Assembly (NCBI RefSeq): GCF_041435115.1
Contig: NZ_CP108046.1
Location: 2,976,001 to 3,040,000, forward strand
Origin: Streptomyces sp. NBC_00289
Lineage (GTDB): Bacteria > Actinomycetota > Actinomycetes > Streptomycetales > Streptomycetaceae
Reading direction: 5' to 3'
Length of the DNA: 64,000 nucleotides
A model generated the notes under the pieces. It worked only from the letters and a program-made list of their open reading frames with translations. It made no database searches and had not been told where the DNA came from. Shown here piece by piece: positions 17,956 through 30,198 of this stretch. A program made the position numbers and the translations under genes. Each line of letters opens with the position of its first letter. Positions within the stretch are counted from its first letter, which is position 1.

Positions 17956-18010
17956 TCCCACCTGTCGCGGACGGTAGCGCCGACCGGCCGACTTGTAAAC
18001 GCCTGGGGCG

Positions 18011-19532
18011 TCACACGGCCGCGGACCTGTCCCGTGACGGCGCCGGCGGCCGCGGCTCCGACGGCGTGGGCAGCGGCCCGGCAGCCGGCAGTTCCACGCT
18101 GACCTCCGTGCGGCCCGGCACACTGCTGACGTCGGCCCGGCCGCCGTGCGCCCCCGTGATCGCCGCCATGACGGCCAGGCCCAGCCCGGAGCCCCCCGGG
18201 CTGCCGTGGGCCCTGGCCCTGGACGCGTCCGCCCGCGTGAAGCGTTCGAAGACCGTGGGGAGAAGGGCCGGGGGGGATGCCGGGACCGTCGTCCCGTACG
18301 CGGATGACGCAGAACACCGGCCCGGTCTCCAGCGAGGCGACCACTCGTGTACCGGCAGGCGTGTGCGCCCGCGCGTTGGCCAGCAGGTTGGTCACCACCT
18401 GACGCAGCCGCGCCTCGTCGCCGTAGACCAGGGCCGGGGCGTCGAGGCGCAGTTCCAGCTGCCAGTCGTGGCCGCCGTCCGCCGCCCGCGCCTGCCACAC
18501 CGCCTCGGCGACCATGGCCGCGAGATCCACCTCGGCCGACTGCAACGGACGGCCGTCGTCGAGCCGGGCCAGCAGGAGCAGGTCCTCGACCAGACCGGTC
18601 ATCCGGGCCGACTCGGCCGAGACGCGGCGCCAGGCCAGCACCGGCTCGACCCGGTCGGCGCCGCGGTTCATCAGCTCCGCGTATCCGGCGATCGAGGCGA
18701 GCGGCGTACGGAGTTCGTGGCCGGCGTCGGCGAGGAACCGGCGCATGCGTTCCTCGCTGTGCCGTACCCGCTCCTCGCTGCGCCGGCGTTCGGCGAGCGC
18801 GGACTCGACGTGGTCGATCATCCGGTTGAGCGCGGCACCGACCTGGCCCGCCTCGCTGCCGGGGTCGGTGTCCCACTCGGGCACCCGGGCGAGGGCAGTG
18901 GTCTCCAGCGGGGCGCTGGAGACCACGGCGGCGGTGGCGGCGACCCGGCCGAGAGGGCGCAGCTGGCGCCGGACGACGACGGCGCAGACACCGACCGCGA
19001 CGACGAGTCCGGCGCCGGCCACCCCGGCCTCGACCGCGATCAGGTTGCGCAGCATGCCCTCTACTTCGGCCAGCGGAAGGCCGGTGAGGACGAGGTTCCC
19101 GTCGGCGTCGAGGGCGGACACCCGGTAGGCGCCCAGGCCCGGAACCGTACGGCTGTGCGGGGAGCCGTCGGCCTTGATGCCTGCCAGCGGGACGCGCTGG
19201 CGGGCGGTGAGCGCCCGCGACCCGCCGTCCCGGGTCACGACCTCGGCGGCCATGACGTCTCCGTCGTCGTCGAGGCGGGCCGTGAGCGTGCCGACGGTCC
19301 GGCCCTGTCCGGTGGGGAACCCGAGGTCCGTGTCGCTGCCCGCCCCGGTCCGGACAGCGACCTGAGCACGCTCCGCAGCGTTGGCGACCCGCTGGTCGAG
19401 CCGGTCGAGGAGGTAGGCGCGCTGGGTCAGGACGGTGGTGAGCGCCATGGCCAGGCAGACACCGACGAGCACGCCACCGACGACCACGAGGAGCCGGGTG
19501 CGCAGCGACCGCCCGCGCGGGCGCATGCTCAT
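18011..19532 (-). pseudogene. Sensor histidine kinase with a one-base frameshift
   Basis: The frame starting at ATG 19532 encodes an OmpR-partner type kinase: N-terminal membrane segment, extracytoplasmic sensor of about 130 residues, second membrane segment, HAMP-like region, phosphoacceptor motif AGHELRTPLASI, N box and DDGPGIP. A run of seven G on the plus strand (18270-18276) then shifts the frame. With six G the reading would continue PALLPTVFERFTRAD..GSGLGLAVMAAI and stop at 18011, a normal end. The kinase lacks a complete ATP-lid and G2 box as read. It may be a true mutation or a homopolymer sequencing error. No intact response regulator is adjacent. Confidence 0.8.
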
Positions 19533-19672
19533 CTCCCGTTCTCCGGCGGCTTGACGGCGTGCCCCGCGCCGCGCACCGCGGGGCCGACGGCAGGCGGTTC
19601 GTCGGGTTCCGGCTCGTTGTCGGCCGTCATCACACGGACGTGGCCGTGTCGGGTCAGGAGGGTGCCAGACAT
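19529..19672 (-). pseudogene. Possible C-terminal remnant of an OmpR-type response regulator
   Basis: A 47-codon frame ends with TGA overlapping the kinase ATG (ATGA), just as response regulator genes usually couple to their kinase. Its last residues, VRGAGHAVKPPENGR, resemble the winged-helix tail VRGxGYxLRP of OmpR-family regulators, but nothing upstream up to 19963 encodes a receiver or DNA-binding domain. I read it as the stub left after a deletion. The resemblance is short and could be chance. The remaining 19673-19963 shows no gene, only the protease promoter region. Confidence 0.35.
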
Positions 19673-19963
19673 GTCTCGATCCTGTCCCCGCCGGCTGGGG
19701 GAACCCTGTGTTCCGACTGAGCCGCAGCCGTGCGACCGACCGCGCGGGCGCGCGGCCCGCACTCCGGGCGCACGACGGGCATCCGACGGCCGTGTGACCC
19801 CCAAGGCCTACCGAAACCGCCAATCCCCTTGGCCGAAGGGGGCATTGGCACTCCCCGGCCACCGGATTCCCTTGAGCCGCTTTCCTCGCAGCGCTCACTC
19901 TGATCACTGGCTTCCGCTCACCAGGCCGGAAGCGTCGTCAGCGTTCAGGGGAGGACGCCACCC

Positions 19964-22900
19964 ATGCGAAGACTCCACGCCTTCTTGGCCGTGGCAGGAG
20001 CGGCAGGACTGCTCACGGGCACGATCACGCCCGCGGCGGCCGGTACCGGAGCACCGGTCACCGCGCCGGACGCCACGCCCGTGCGGAGCGGCGCCACGAC
20101 CGGCGCCACCACTACACAGACCATCACCCTCATCACGGGCGACACCGTGTCGCTCAGTGTCGGCCCGGACGACAAGTACGCCGTCGACGTCCAGCGCGGC
20201 AAGGGCCGTGAGGCCGCCACCTTCGTGTCGAGCGAGAAGGACGGCGAGGTCAGTGTCCTGCCGGCGGACGCGATCCCGCTGGTGAACGCGGGCCGCCTCG
20301 ACCCGGCCCTGTTCAACGTCACCCGGCTGGTGAAGCAGGGCTACACGGACTCGAAGACCGGCGTCACCCCGGTGATCGCGACCTACACGAGGGGCAGCGC
20401 GACCCCCGACGGCGCCCGCCGGACGCTCACCCTGCCCACGATCGACGGCGCCGCGCTCAGCGCGAAGAAGTCGACCGCCTTCTGGGCGGACGTCGCCCCC
20501 GCGCTCGCCACCCGACCCACGACGAAGGCCGCGCGGCAGCTCGGCGAGGGCATCGACAAGATCTGGCTCGACGGCAAGGTCGAGGCGTCCCTGGACGTCA
20601 GCGTGCCGCAGATCGGCGCACCCGAGGTGTGGAAGTCGGGCTACGACGGCAAGGGGGTCGAGGTCGCGGTCCTGGACACCGGCGTGGACACCGGGCACCC
20701 GGATCTGGCGGGGAGGCTCGGGGAGACGCGGAGTTTCGTACCGGGCGAGACGGTGCGGGACGGCCACGGTCACGGCACTCATGTGGCGTCCACGATCGTC
20801 GGCTCGGGCGCTGCCTCGGACGGCAGGCGCAAGGGCGTGGCGCCGGGCGCGGAGCTGCGGGTCGGCAAGGTGCTGGACAACACCGGCCACGGCCAGGACT
20901 CCTGGATCATCGCGGGCATGGAGTGGGCGGCCCACTCCGGGGCGAAGATCGTGTCGATGTCGCTGGGCGGTGACGCCACGGGTCCCTCGGACGTGCTGAG
21001 CGAGACGGTCGACGAACTGTCCGCGTCCACCGGCACCCTCTTCGTGATCGCGGCGGGCAACTCCGGCCCGTCCGAGCAGACCGTCGGCACCCCGGGCATC
21101 GCCGATTCGGCGCTGACGGTGGGCGCCGTGGACAAGTCCGACAGGCTGGCCTCGTTCTCGAGCCGGGGGCCGCGCCTCGGCGACCACGCGGTCAAGCCGG
21201 AGATCACCGGGCCGGGCGTGAACATCACGGCGGCCCGCGCCGCCGGCACCACCATGGGCATACCGGTCGACGACCACTACACGACGTCGAGCGGTACGTC
21301 GATGGCGACCCCGCATGTCACGGGCGCCGCGGCGCTGGTCGCGCAGGCCCATCCGGACTGGACGGGACAGCAGATCAAGCAGGCGCTGGCGACCACCGCG
21401 AAGACGAACACCGTCAACTCCGTGTTCGAGCAGGGCGACGGCCGGGTCGACGCGGTACGGGCCGTCAACCAGGGCGTCTTCGCGACACCGACCCTGAGCT
21501 TCGGCACGTACGAGGAGAGCGACACCGAGGCGGACAGCAAGGACGTCACGTACACCAACACCACGGACGAAGCGGTGGAGTTGAAGATCTCCTCGTCCCT
21601 CCCCGACGCCGCCCTGAACGCGGACACCGTGACCGTCCCGGCGAAGGGCACCGCCACCGTGGGGGTCACGGTCGACCCGGCCGAGGAGGCGACGGGCCGG
21701 TACACGGGCCACATCACCGCGAGTGCCGACGGCGTCCGGGTCACCACCGCCATCGGCTTCGAGAAGCTGGCGAAGACCTACGACCTGAAGGTGTCGCTGG
21801 TGGGCCGGGACGGCAAGCCGTCCACCTCGGCGTCCATCTTCATGCTGCAGGAACTCAACGGCGCGTACGCGGACACGTACGGGTATCTCGGCAGCGGCTC
21901 CACCTTCAAGGTGCCGGCCGGTACGTACAGCACGGCGTCCTGGATCTCGACGCGGGACGCGGCCGGACTGGAGGTCGACACCTCGGTCGTCGGCGATCCG
22001 GAGATCAGGGTCGACAAGAACACCGAGGTCGTCCTCGACGCCCGCAAGGCGGTCGAGATCAAGCCGAAGACCAAGCAGGACTCCGAGTTCCAGGGCTTCA
22101 GCACCAACTGGCACCGGGAGGGCCCCGGCAGCGCCTGGGGCCTGACCTACAGCCAGGGCTGGTGGACCGACCACGTCTACGTGGCGCCCACCGAGAAGGT
22201 CACCGAGGGCATGTTCGAGTTCTCCTCGAAGTTCCGTCTGTACGCCAAGGAGCTGACGGCGAGCGTCGCCGGCCCCGAGAAGTACGCGCTGCCCCTCGAC
22301 TACGCGCAGACGTCCCTCGGCTTCCCGGTGAGGATCAGCGGTGACCGCACGGTCCGGGCGGTGGACGCGGGCAGCGGCACCGCGGCCGAATTCGACGGGC
22401 TCGACGTCAAGGGCAAGGTGGCGGTCGTCCGGGTGGGCGCCGGTGCGACGGCGGACGAGGCACTCGCCAACGCGACCGCGGCCGGGGCCGGTTACGTCCT
22501 CGCCTACCACGAGACGCCCGGGTACTGGATCTCGTGGGTGAAGAGCGCGACCATCCCGCTGATGACCGCCACCGGCGAGGACGGCGCGAAGCTCGGGGCC
22601 CTGCTCAAGCGCGGGAAGAAGGTCACGCTGAAGCTGCACGGCACCGCGGCCAGTCCGTACGTGTACAGCGTCATGTTCCCGCAGACGGGCGCCGTCTCGG
22701 CCGACCAGACGTACGACCTGAACAGCTCCAACACGGTGAAGCAGACCGTTCGCTACCACGCGGGCCGGGCCGGCCAGGTCGGCAAGGACGCCGTGTACAG
22801 GTTCCGTCCCTGGCAGTCCACCGACATCGCGACCACCAACAACGTGCAACTCGGCACGGTGCGCACCGAGTACTACAACGTCTCCGACAACCGGATCTGG

Positions 22901-23641
22901 CACGCCGTCCATCCCGACTCGAAGGCGAACAAGCCTCAGTGGAACTCCCTGCGGACCTTCGACAAGGCGGGCAGGGTGCCCAGCGAGGACTGGCTGCGCC
23001 CGGTCGTCCGCCCGGCGAGCAGTGAGCAGTACGGCCTCTCCCAGCGCACCGGCGACAAACTCACCTTCGCCGTCCCGGAGTTGAGCGATGCCACGCCGGG
23101 TCACTACGGGTCGGTGGACAACGTCCAGGACACCGCGAAGGGCACCCTGTACGCGGACGGACAACCGGTCGGCGACACCGCGCTGGGCGGACTCGGCACC
23201 TTCGACGTCCCGGCGGCGAAGGCCTCGTACCGCCTCGTGCTCGACGCCCGGCGCACGGCCGACTGGGCCGCGTACTCCACCGGCACCCACACCGAATGGT
23301 CCTTCGCCTCGGCGCACACGGACCGGCGGACGGCGCTGCCGCTGCTGTCGGTCGACTATGACGTGGACGGGCTCGACCTCCTCAACCGTGTCGAGCGCAC
23401 GCACAGGTCGGAGCTCGGACTCTCCGTACGCCATCAGTCGGGCAGCGTCACGGCCGGTGACCTGAGGGCCTGGGTCTCCTACGACGACGGCACGTCCTGG
23501 AAGGAGGTGAAGGTGAAGCGCGGTGAGGCGGAACTCAGGCACCCGAAGGGCGCCACGTTCGTGTCGCTGCGCGTGCGGGCCGCCGACCGGAACGGCAACG
23601 CGGTCGACCAGACCGTGCTGCGGGCGTTCGGCCTGAGGTAG
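19964..23641 (+). CDS. Large secreted S8 (subtilisin-like) serine protease
   Basis: A 1225-residue secreted subtilase. A signal peptide (MRRLHAFLAVAGAAGLLTG..AAA) and a propeptide of about 180 residues precede the peptidase domain, with catalytic Asp238 (VLDTGVD), His270 (HGHGTHVAS) and Ser446 (SGTSMATPH); the oxyanion Asn is in AAGNSGPSE. A large C-terminal part includes a PA-domain-like insert (about 770-900, DVKGKVAVVRVG) and beta-rich domains. ATG at 19964 has GGGGAGGA 8 nt upstream. It probably degrades extracellular or mycelial protein. The following regulator gene is co-directional, 98 bp away and bldA-dependent, suggesting developmental timing; that link is inferred. Confidence 0.92.
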   Translation: MRRLHAFLAVAGAAGLLTGTITPAAAGTGAPVTAPDATPVRSGATTGATTTQTITLITGDTVSLSVGPDDKYAVDVQRGKGREAATFVSSEKDGEVSVLPADAIPLVNAGRLDPALFNVTRLVKQGYTDSKTGVTPVIATYTRGSATPDGARRTLTLPTIDGAALSAKKSTAFWADVAPALATRPTTKAARQLGEGIDKIWLDGKVEASLDVSVPQIGAPEVWKSGYDGKGVEVAVLDTGVDTGHPDLAGRLGETRSFVPGETVRDGHGHGTHVASTIVGSGAASDGRRKGVAPGAELRVGKVLDNTGHGQDSWIIAGMEWAAHSGAKIVSMSLGGDATGPSDVLSETVDELSASTGTLFVIAAGNSGPSEQTVGTPGIADSALTVGAVDKSDRLASFSSRGPRLGDHAVKPEITGPGVNITAARAAGTTMGIPVDDHYTTSSGTSMATPHVTGAAALVAQAHPDWTGQQIKQALATTAKTNTVNSVFEQGDGRVDAVRAVNQGVFATPTLSFGTYEESDTEADSKDVTYTNTTDEAVELKISSSLPDAALNADTVTVPAKGTATVGVTVDPAEEATGRYTGHITASADGVRVTTAIGFEKLAKTYDLKVSLVGRDGKPSTSASIFMLQELNGAYADTYGYLGSGSTFKVPAGTYSTASWISTRDAAGLEVDTSVVGDPEIRVDKNTEVVLDARKAVEIKPKTKQDSEFQGFSTNWHREGPGSAWGLTYSQGWWTDHVYVAPTEKVTEGMFEFSSKFRLYAKELTASVAGPEKYALPLDYAQTSLGFPVRISGDRTVRAVDAGSGTAAEFDGLDVKGKVAVVRVGAGATADEALANATAAGAGYVLAYHETPGYWISWVKSATIPLMTATGEDGAKLGALLKRGKKVTLKLHGTAASPYVYSVMFPQTGAVSADQTYDLNSSNTVKQTVRYHAGRAGQVGKDAVYRFRPWQSTDIATTNNVQLGTVRTEYYNVSDNRIWHAVHPDSKANKPQWNSLRTFDKAGRVPSEDWLRPVVRPASSEQYGLSQRTGDKLTFAVPELSDATPGHYGSVDNVQDTAKGTLYADGQPVGDTALGGLGTFDVPAAKASYRLVLDARRTADWAAYSTGTHTEWSFASAHTDRRTALPLLSVDYDVDGLDLLNRVERTHRSELGLSVRHQSGSVTAGDLRAWVSYDDGTSWKEVKVKRGEAELRHPKGATFVSLRVRAADRNGNAVDQTVLRAFGLR

Positions 23642-23739
23642 ACGGCCCGAGGTGAACGACCTGCCGTGGGCGGCCGGAAGTGAACGACGTCCCGGCCGGT
23701 ACAAACAGCCTTAACAAAGATCGCCTACCGTGCCCGGCC

Positions 23740-24741
23740 ATGGCGAACACGGCATACGACACGGCAGACCAGACCCCCGCCGCGAGCCCCTGGGCCGCGG
23801 TGGGGGTCTCCGCCTTCGACGAGTTGGTCCACCAGGCGATCCTGCACCAGCCCGACGCCGGCACGGCCGGCTGGGCACTCCTGACCGGTGCCTCCCCGGC
23901 CCGGGTGCGCGAGTCCTGCGACCGTCTGCTCGGGATCGGGTTGCTCCAGCCGCCGGACTCGATGGGGGGATTACGCGCGATCGACCCCAGAGTGGCGGTC
24001 CGCGGGCTGATCAGACGGCGCGAGACGGTGTCCGAGATGCTCGCCTCCACCGCCGAGGAGATGGCTACCGCGTACGAGGCCGGGCTGCTGCGTGAGGAGC
24101 CGTCCCGGCTGATCGAGGTGGCTTCCGGCGAGGGTGCCATCGCCGCCCGTCTGGAGGAGATGTACGCGCGCGCCGAGCACGAGGTGTGCCTCTTCGACAC
24201 GCCTCCCTATCTCGCCCCGCCCGCGGCGCAGGTGGATCTCCAGGCCGATCTGCTCAGCCGCGGGATCGTCTCCCGCGGGATCTACGCGGCGACCGCCCTG
24301 GAAGATCCGCACGTCCTCTCCCGCACCTGGAGAATGGTCGAACTCGGTGAACAGGCCAGGGTGTTGCCGTCCGTGCCGGTCAAGCTGCTGGTGGTCGACG
24401 GGTGTCGGGCGATGCTGCCGCTGACCTCATCGGCCGCGGGCGGCTACTGCGCCGTCGTGGTGTGGCACTCGGCGGTGACCGAAGCCCTGCAGAAGCTGTT
24501 CGAGATGGCCTGGCAGCAGGCGACACCGCTCGGCCGGCCGCTCGGCGACGGTGAACTCCCCGAGGGGGAGCGGACGCTGATCAGGCTGCTGGCGGCCGGG
24601 ATGAAGGACGAGGCGGTGGCCCGCCATCTGGGCGTGAGCCTCAGGACCCTGCGGCGCCGGGTGAGTGAGCTGCAGGAGCGGCTGGGCGCGGCGAGCCGCT
24701 TCCAGCTGGGCGTGCGGGCGGCGCAGCGCGGCTGGCTCTGA
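23740..24741 (+). CDS. LuxR-type helix-turn-helix regulator containing a TTA codon
   Basis: About 333 residues. A TrmB-like winged-helix region at the N-terminus (ASPARVRESCDRLLGIGLL) and a middle PLD-like or ligand domain lead to a C-terminal LuxR/GerE helix-turn-helix (LPEGERTLIRLLAAGMKDEAV cut at AGMKDEAVARHLGVSLRTLR). Codon 78 (23971-23973, GGA TTA CGC) is TTA, which in Streptomyces needs the bldA tRNA, so translation should be delayed until development. I chose ATG 23740; an in-frame GTG at 23680 would add 20 residues. The target is unknown; the neighbouring protease is a candidate. Confidence 0.8.
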   Translation: MANTAYDTADQTPAASPWAAVGVSAFDELVHQAILHQPDAGTAGWALLTGASPARVRESCDRLLGIGLLQPPDSMGGLRAIDPRVAVRGLIRRRETVSEMLASTAEEMATAYEAGLLREEPSRLIEVASGEGAIAARLEEMYARAEHEVCLFDTPPYLAPPAAQVDLQADLLSRGIVSRGIYAATALEDPHVLSRTWRMVELGEQARVLPSVPVKLLVVDGCRAMLPLTSSAAGGYCAVVVWHSAVTEALQKLFEMAWQQATPLGRPLGDGELPEGERTLIRLLAAGMKDEAVARHLGVSLRTLRRRVSELQERLGAASRFQLGVRAAQRGWL

Positions 24742-24747
24742 TCGCGA

Positions 24748-24781
24748 AGGGCCGCACCCCCGTCACCGGGGATGCGGCCCT
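24748..24781. terminator. Terminator after the LuxR-type regulator
   Basis: AGGGCCGCA (24748-24756) pairs with TGCGGCCCT (24773-24781), with an inner CCCC/GGGG stem. It sits 7 bp beyond the regulator stop and faces aconitase from the other side. Confidence 0.7.
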
Positions 24782-24801
24782 CGACTGCCGTGCGGTACCG
24801 C

Positions 24802-27735
<2,934 letters not shown>

Positions 27736-27762
27736 CTACTTGGCCGATCCGGTGAGGTCAGG

Positions 27763-27781
27763 CTAAGTTAGGCATGCCTTA
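27763..27781. promoter_or_regulatory. Candidate iron box (DmdR1/IdeR type) upstream of aconitase
   Basis: CTAAGTTAGGCATGCCTTA agrees at 13 of 19 positions with the actinobacterial iron box TTAGGTTAGGCTCACCTAA and keeps the GTTAGGC core. Iron-dependent control of an iron-sulfur enzyme is sensible. The gap 27685-28138 also holds the palindrome at 27814 but no gene on either strand that I can support. Confidence 0.45.
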
Positions 27782-27813
27782 CCGGGGTGGCGGCTGCGGT
27801 GCACCTCGGCAGA

Positions 27814-27831
27814 TATCTCGATGTCGAGATA
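27814..27831. promoter_or_regulatory. 18-bp palindrome TATCTCGA-TG-TCGAGATA
   Basis: A perfect 8+8 inverted repeat with a 2-bp centre lies 130 bp before aconitase and 308 bp before the DUF4236 gene. Its size and TATCT/AGATA ends are like MarR-family operators. The bound protein is unknown. Confidence 0.5.
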
Positions 27832-28138
27832 ACTCTAGTACATGGGGGCGGGCTGGTCATGCCCGGACCCCGCCGACCGCCCCACCCGACGGCCGCCACG
27901 CGTGACCACGGGGTGACGCGGCGCACGGCCGGGTGCCGACTCCGCGCGCCGCCGGGTGACACCTGTCGGCCGCGGCGGGTGGCGCGACCCGGACCCGGGC
28001 TCGACAGGCGGCCGCGCGCCCGGGTCACCGACCACCAGGGAACTGCCGTACGCGTACGCGGGGTTCAGCCATCGGTTCGCCAAGTCGGGGTAGACGACAG
28101 CGGAGAGCCCGTACTGGACTTCCCGAAAGGCGACGCGA

Positions 28139-28336
28139 ATGCCCCTCACCTTCCGTAAGAGTTTCCGCATCTTTCCCGGCGTGCGCCTGAACATCAACAA
28201 GCACTCCTGGTCCATCACCACCGGCGGCAGCGGTGGCCCGCGGCACACGCACAGCAGCACGGGACGACGTACGACGTCGATGGATCTGCCCGGACCCTTC
28301 GGATGGCGTCGCACCCGTACCGCCAAGCGCCACTGA
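28139..28336 (+). CDS. DUF4236 small protein
   Basis: A 65-residue basic protein. Its start, PLTFRKSFRIFPGVRLNINK, followed by SWSITTGGSGG and a GRRTTSMDLPGPFGW stretch, matches the DUF4236 pattern (RRSFKLxPGVRLNxSKxG..GxxTxGLPGTG). The function of the family is unknown. ATG at 28139 has GAAAGG 8 nt upstream. It lies between divergent aconitase and the co-directional XRE-MurA gene, 86 bp before the latter. Length is normal for the family. Confidence 0.75.
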   Translation: MPLTFRKSFRIFPGVRLNINKHSWSITTGGSGGPRHTHSSTGRRTTSMDLPGPFGWRRTRTAKRH

Positions 28337-28394
28337 CGCTTCGCCAGCCGGTCGCGGCCACCTCGTCGCCCGCATGGGTGCCCCAGGAGGCGAC

Positions 28395-28411
28395 ATCTCA
28401 TATCTGAGATA
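28395..28411. promoter_or_regulatory. Palindrome at the XRE-MurA promoter
   Basis: ATCTCA-TATC-TGAGAT (28395-28410), containing the 11-bp palindrome TATCTGAGATA (28401-28411), ends 12 bp before the start codon. The gene has no clear ribosome site just before its ATG, so GAGATAAC could be a -10 element for a leaderless mRNA and the palindrome an autoregulatory operator for the encoded XRE domain. Inference only. Confidence 0.35.
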
Positions 28412-28422
28412 ACCTCGACCTC

Positions 28423-29952
28423 ATGGCAGACGACTACCTCGTGCGCATCGGCAAGCTCATCCGGGACGCCAGGCAGCATCGCGGCTGGACACAGTCACAG
28501 CTCGCCGAGGCGCTCGGCACCAGTCAGAGCGCCGTGAACCGCATCGAGCGCGGCAACCAAAACATCAGCCTTGAGATGATCGCTCGAATCGGTGAAGCGC
28601 TGGACAGCGAGATCGTCTCCCTGGGCTACGCGGGCCCGATGCATCTGCGGGTGGTCGGTGGCCGCCGGCTGTCGGGCGCCATCGACGTGAAGACCAGCAA
28701 GAACGCGTGTGTGGCACTGCTGTGCGCCTCCCTGCTCAACAGGGGGCGCACAGTGCTGCGCCGGGTCGCCCGCATCGAGGAGGTGTACCGCCTTCTGGAG
28801 GTACTGGGCTCCATCGGCGTACGCACCCGGTGGATCAACGACGGGGTGGACCTGGAGATCGTGCCGCCTGCCGAGCTGGAGCTGACGTCGATCGACGCCG
28901 ACGCGGCCCGCCGTACGCGCTCGATCATCATGTTCCTCGGCCCGCTGCTGCACCGCCTGGACCACTTCACGCTCCCGTACGCGGGCGGCTGCGACCTCGG
29001 TACCCGGACCATCGAGCCGCACATGATCGCGCTGCGCCGGTTCGGGCTCGACATCGCCGCGACCGAGGGGCTGTACCACGCCCGGGTGGACCGGTCCGTC
29101 GCCCCGGACCGCCCCATCGTGCTGACCGAGCGCGGGGACACGGTCACCGAGAACGCGCTGCTCGCGGCCGCCCGGCACGACGGCGTCACGGTCATCCGCA
29201 ACGCGTCCTCCAACTACATGGTCCAGGACCTGTGCTTCTTCCTGGAGGCGCTCGGCGTCAAGGTCGAGGGCATCGGCACCACCACCCTCACCGTGCACGG
29301 CGTGCCGACCATCGACGTCGACGTGGACTACTGCCCCTCCGAGGACCCGGTCGAGGCGATGAGCCTGCTGGCCGCCGCCGTCGTCACCGAGTCGGAACTG
29401 ACGGTACGCCGGGTGCCGATCGAGTTCCTCGAGATCGAGCTCGCGGTGCTGGAGGAAATGGGACTCGACCACGACCGTACGCCCGAGTACTGGGCCGACA
29501 ACGGCCGTACGCGCCTGGTGGACCTCACCGTCCGGCCCTCCAAACTGGAGGCGCCGATCGACAAGATCCACCCGATGCCCTTCCCCGGCCTGAACATCGA
29601 CAACGTCCCGTTCTTCGCCGCCATCGCGGCGGCCGCGCAGGGCAAGACCCTCATCCACGACTGGGTCTACGACAACCGCGCGATCTACCTGACGGACCTC
29701 AATCGCCTCGGCGGCCGCCTCCAGCTCCTCGACCCGCACCGGGTCCTGGTCGAGGGCCCGACCCGCTGGCGCGCCGCCGAGATGATGTGCCCGCCGGCAC
29801 TGCGCCCCGCGGTGGTCGTCCTGCTGGCGATGATGGCGGCCGAGGGCACGTCGGTCCTGCGGAACGTGTACGTCATCAACCGCGGCTACGAGGACCTGGC
29901 CGAACGCCTGAACTCGATCGGCGCGCAGATCGAGATCTTCCGGGACATCTGA
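28423..29952 (+). CDS. UDP-GlcNAc 1-carboxyvinyltransferase-like protein fused to an XRE DNA-binding domain
   Basis: A 509-residue fusion. Residues 1-68 are a Cro/C1 helix-turn-helix (GWTQSQLAEALGTSQSAVNR). From about 73 an EPSP-synthase/MurA fold follows. The substrate-binding Lys-Asn is kept (TSKN, Lys93) and so is the catalytic, fosfomycin-targeted Cys in AGGCDLGTRTIEPH (Cys190). A true MurA adds enolpyruvate to UDP-GlcNAc, the first committed step of peptidoglycan synthesis. The enzymatic half may be active, or may serve as a UDP-GlcNAc sensor for the DNA-binding half. It corresponds in place to S. coelicolor SCO5998, as I recall. A strong terminator follows. Confidence 0.85.
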   Translation: MADDYLVRIGKLIRDARQHRGWTQSQLAEALGTSQSAVNRIERGNQNISLEMIARIGEALDSEIVSLGYAGPMHLRVVGGRRLSGAIDVKTSKNACVALLCASLLNRGRTVLRRVARIEEVYRLLEVLGSIGVRTRWINDGVDLEIVPPAELELTSIDADAARRTRSIIMFLGPLLHRLDHFTLPYAGGCDLGTRTIEPHMIALRRFGLDIAATEGLYHARVDRSVAPDRPIVLTERGDTVTENALLAAARHDGVTVIRNASSNYMVQDLCFFLEALGVKVEGIGTTTLTVHGVPTIDVDVDYCPSEDPVEAMSLLAAAVVTESELTVRRVPIEFLEIELAVLEEMGLDHDRTPEYWADNGRTRLVDLTVRPSKLEAPIDKIHPMPFPGLNIDNVPFFAAIAAAAQGKTLIHDWVYDNRAIYLTDLNRLGGRLQLLDPHRVLVEGPTRWRAAEMMCPPALRPAVVVLLAMMAAEGTSVLRNVYVINRGYEDLAERLNSIGAQIEIFRDI

Positions 29953-29959
29953 ACGGCGC

Positions 29960-29995
29960 GGTGTCGTGCCCCTCTGAGGCAAGGGGCACGACACC
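29960..29995 (+). terminator. Terminator after XRE-MurA gene
   Basis: GGTGTCGTGCCCCT (29960-29973) pairs perfectly with AGGGGCACGACACC (29982-29995) across 8 bases, immediately after the stop. Confidence 0.85.
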
Positions 29996-30065
29996 TCAAC
30001 ATGCCATCTGACCTGCGGATACTCACCTTCACGACCCTCCACTGATCACTGTTGTTTTTCAGCAC

Positions 30066-30086
30066 CTTGTACAACACACGTACAAG
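30066..30086. promoter_or_regulatory. Inverted repeat CTTGTAC-N7-GTACAAG upstream of transglycosylase gene
   Basis: A perfect 7+7 inverted repeat in an unusually AT-rich patch (about 30040-30110), 113 bp before the chosen start. Probably an operator or promoter element; no family assignment. Nothing else was seen in 29996-30198. Confidence 0.4.
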
Positions 30087-30198
30087 ATGATCTTGAATGG
30101 TTGACGATACGTCAGAGATGTTTGAGAGGACGTGCGACGGACCCGCCGCCCTGCCCCGTAGAGCAGACGACATCAGTCCACAGGGAGGGGAGCGCAAC

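Noticed and set aside
19904..23704. 1266-codon minus-strand frame opposite the subtilase
   Set aside because: Arg/Gly/Val-rich antisense shadow without domains; the subtilase catalytic triad is on the plus strand.
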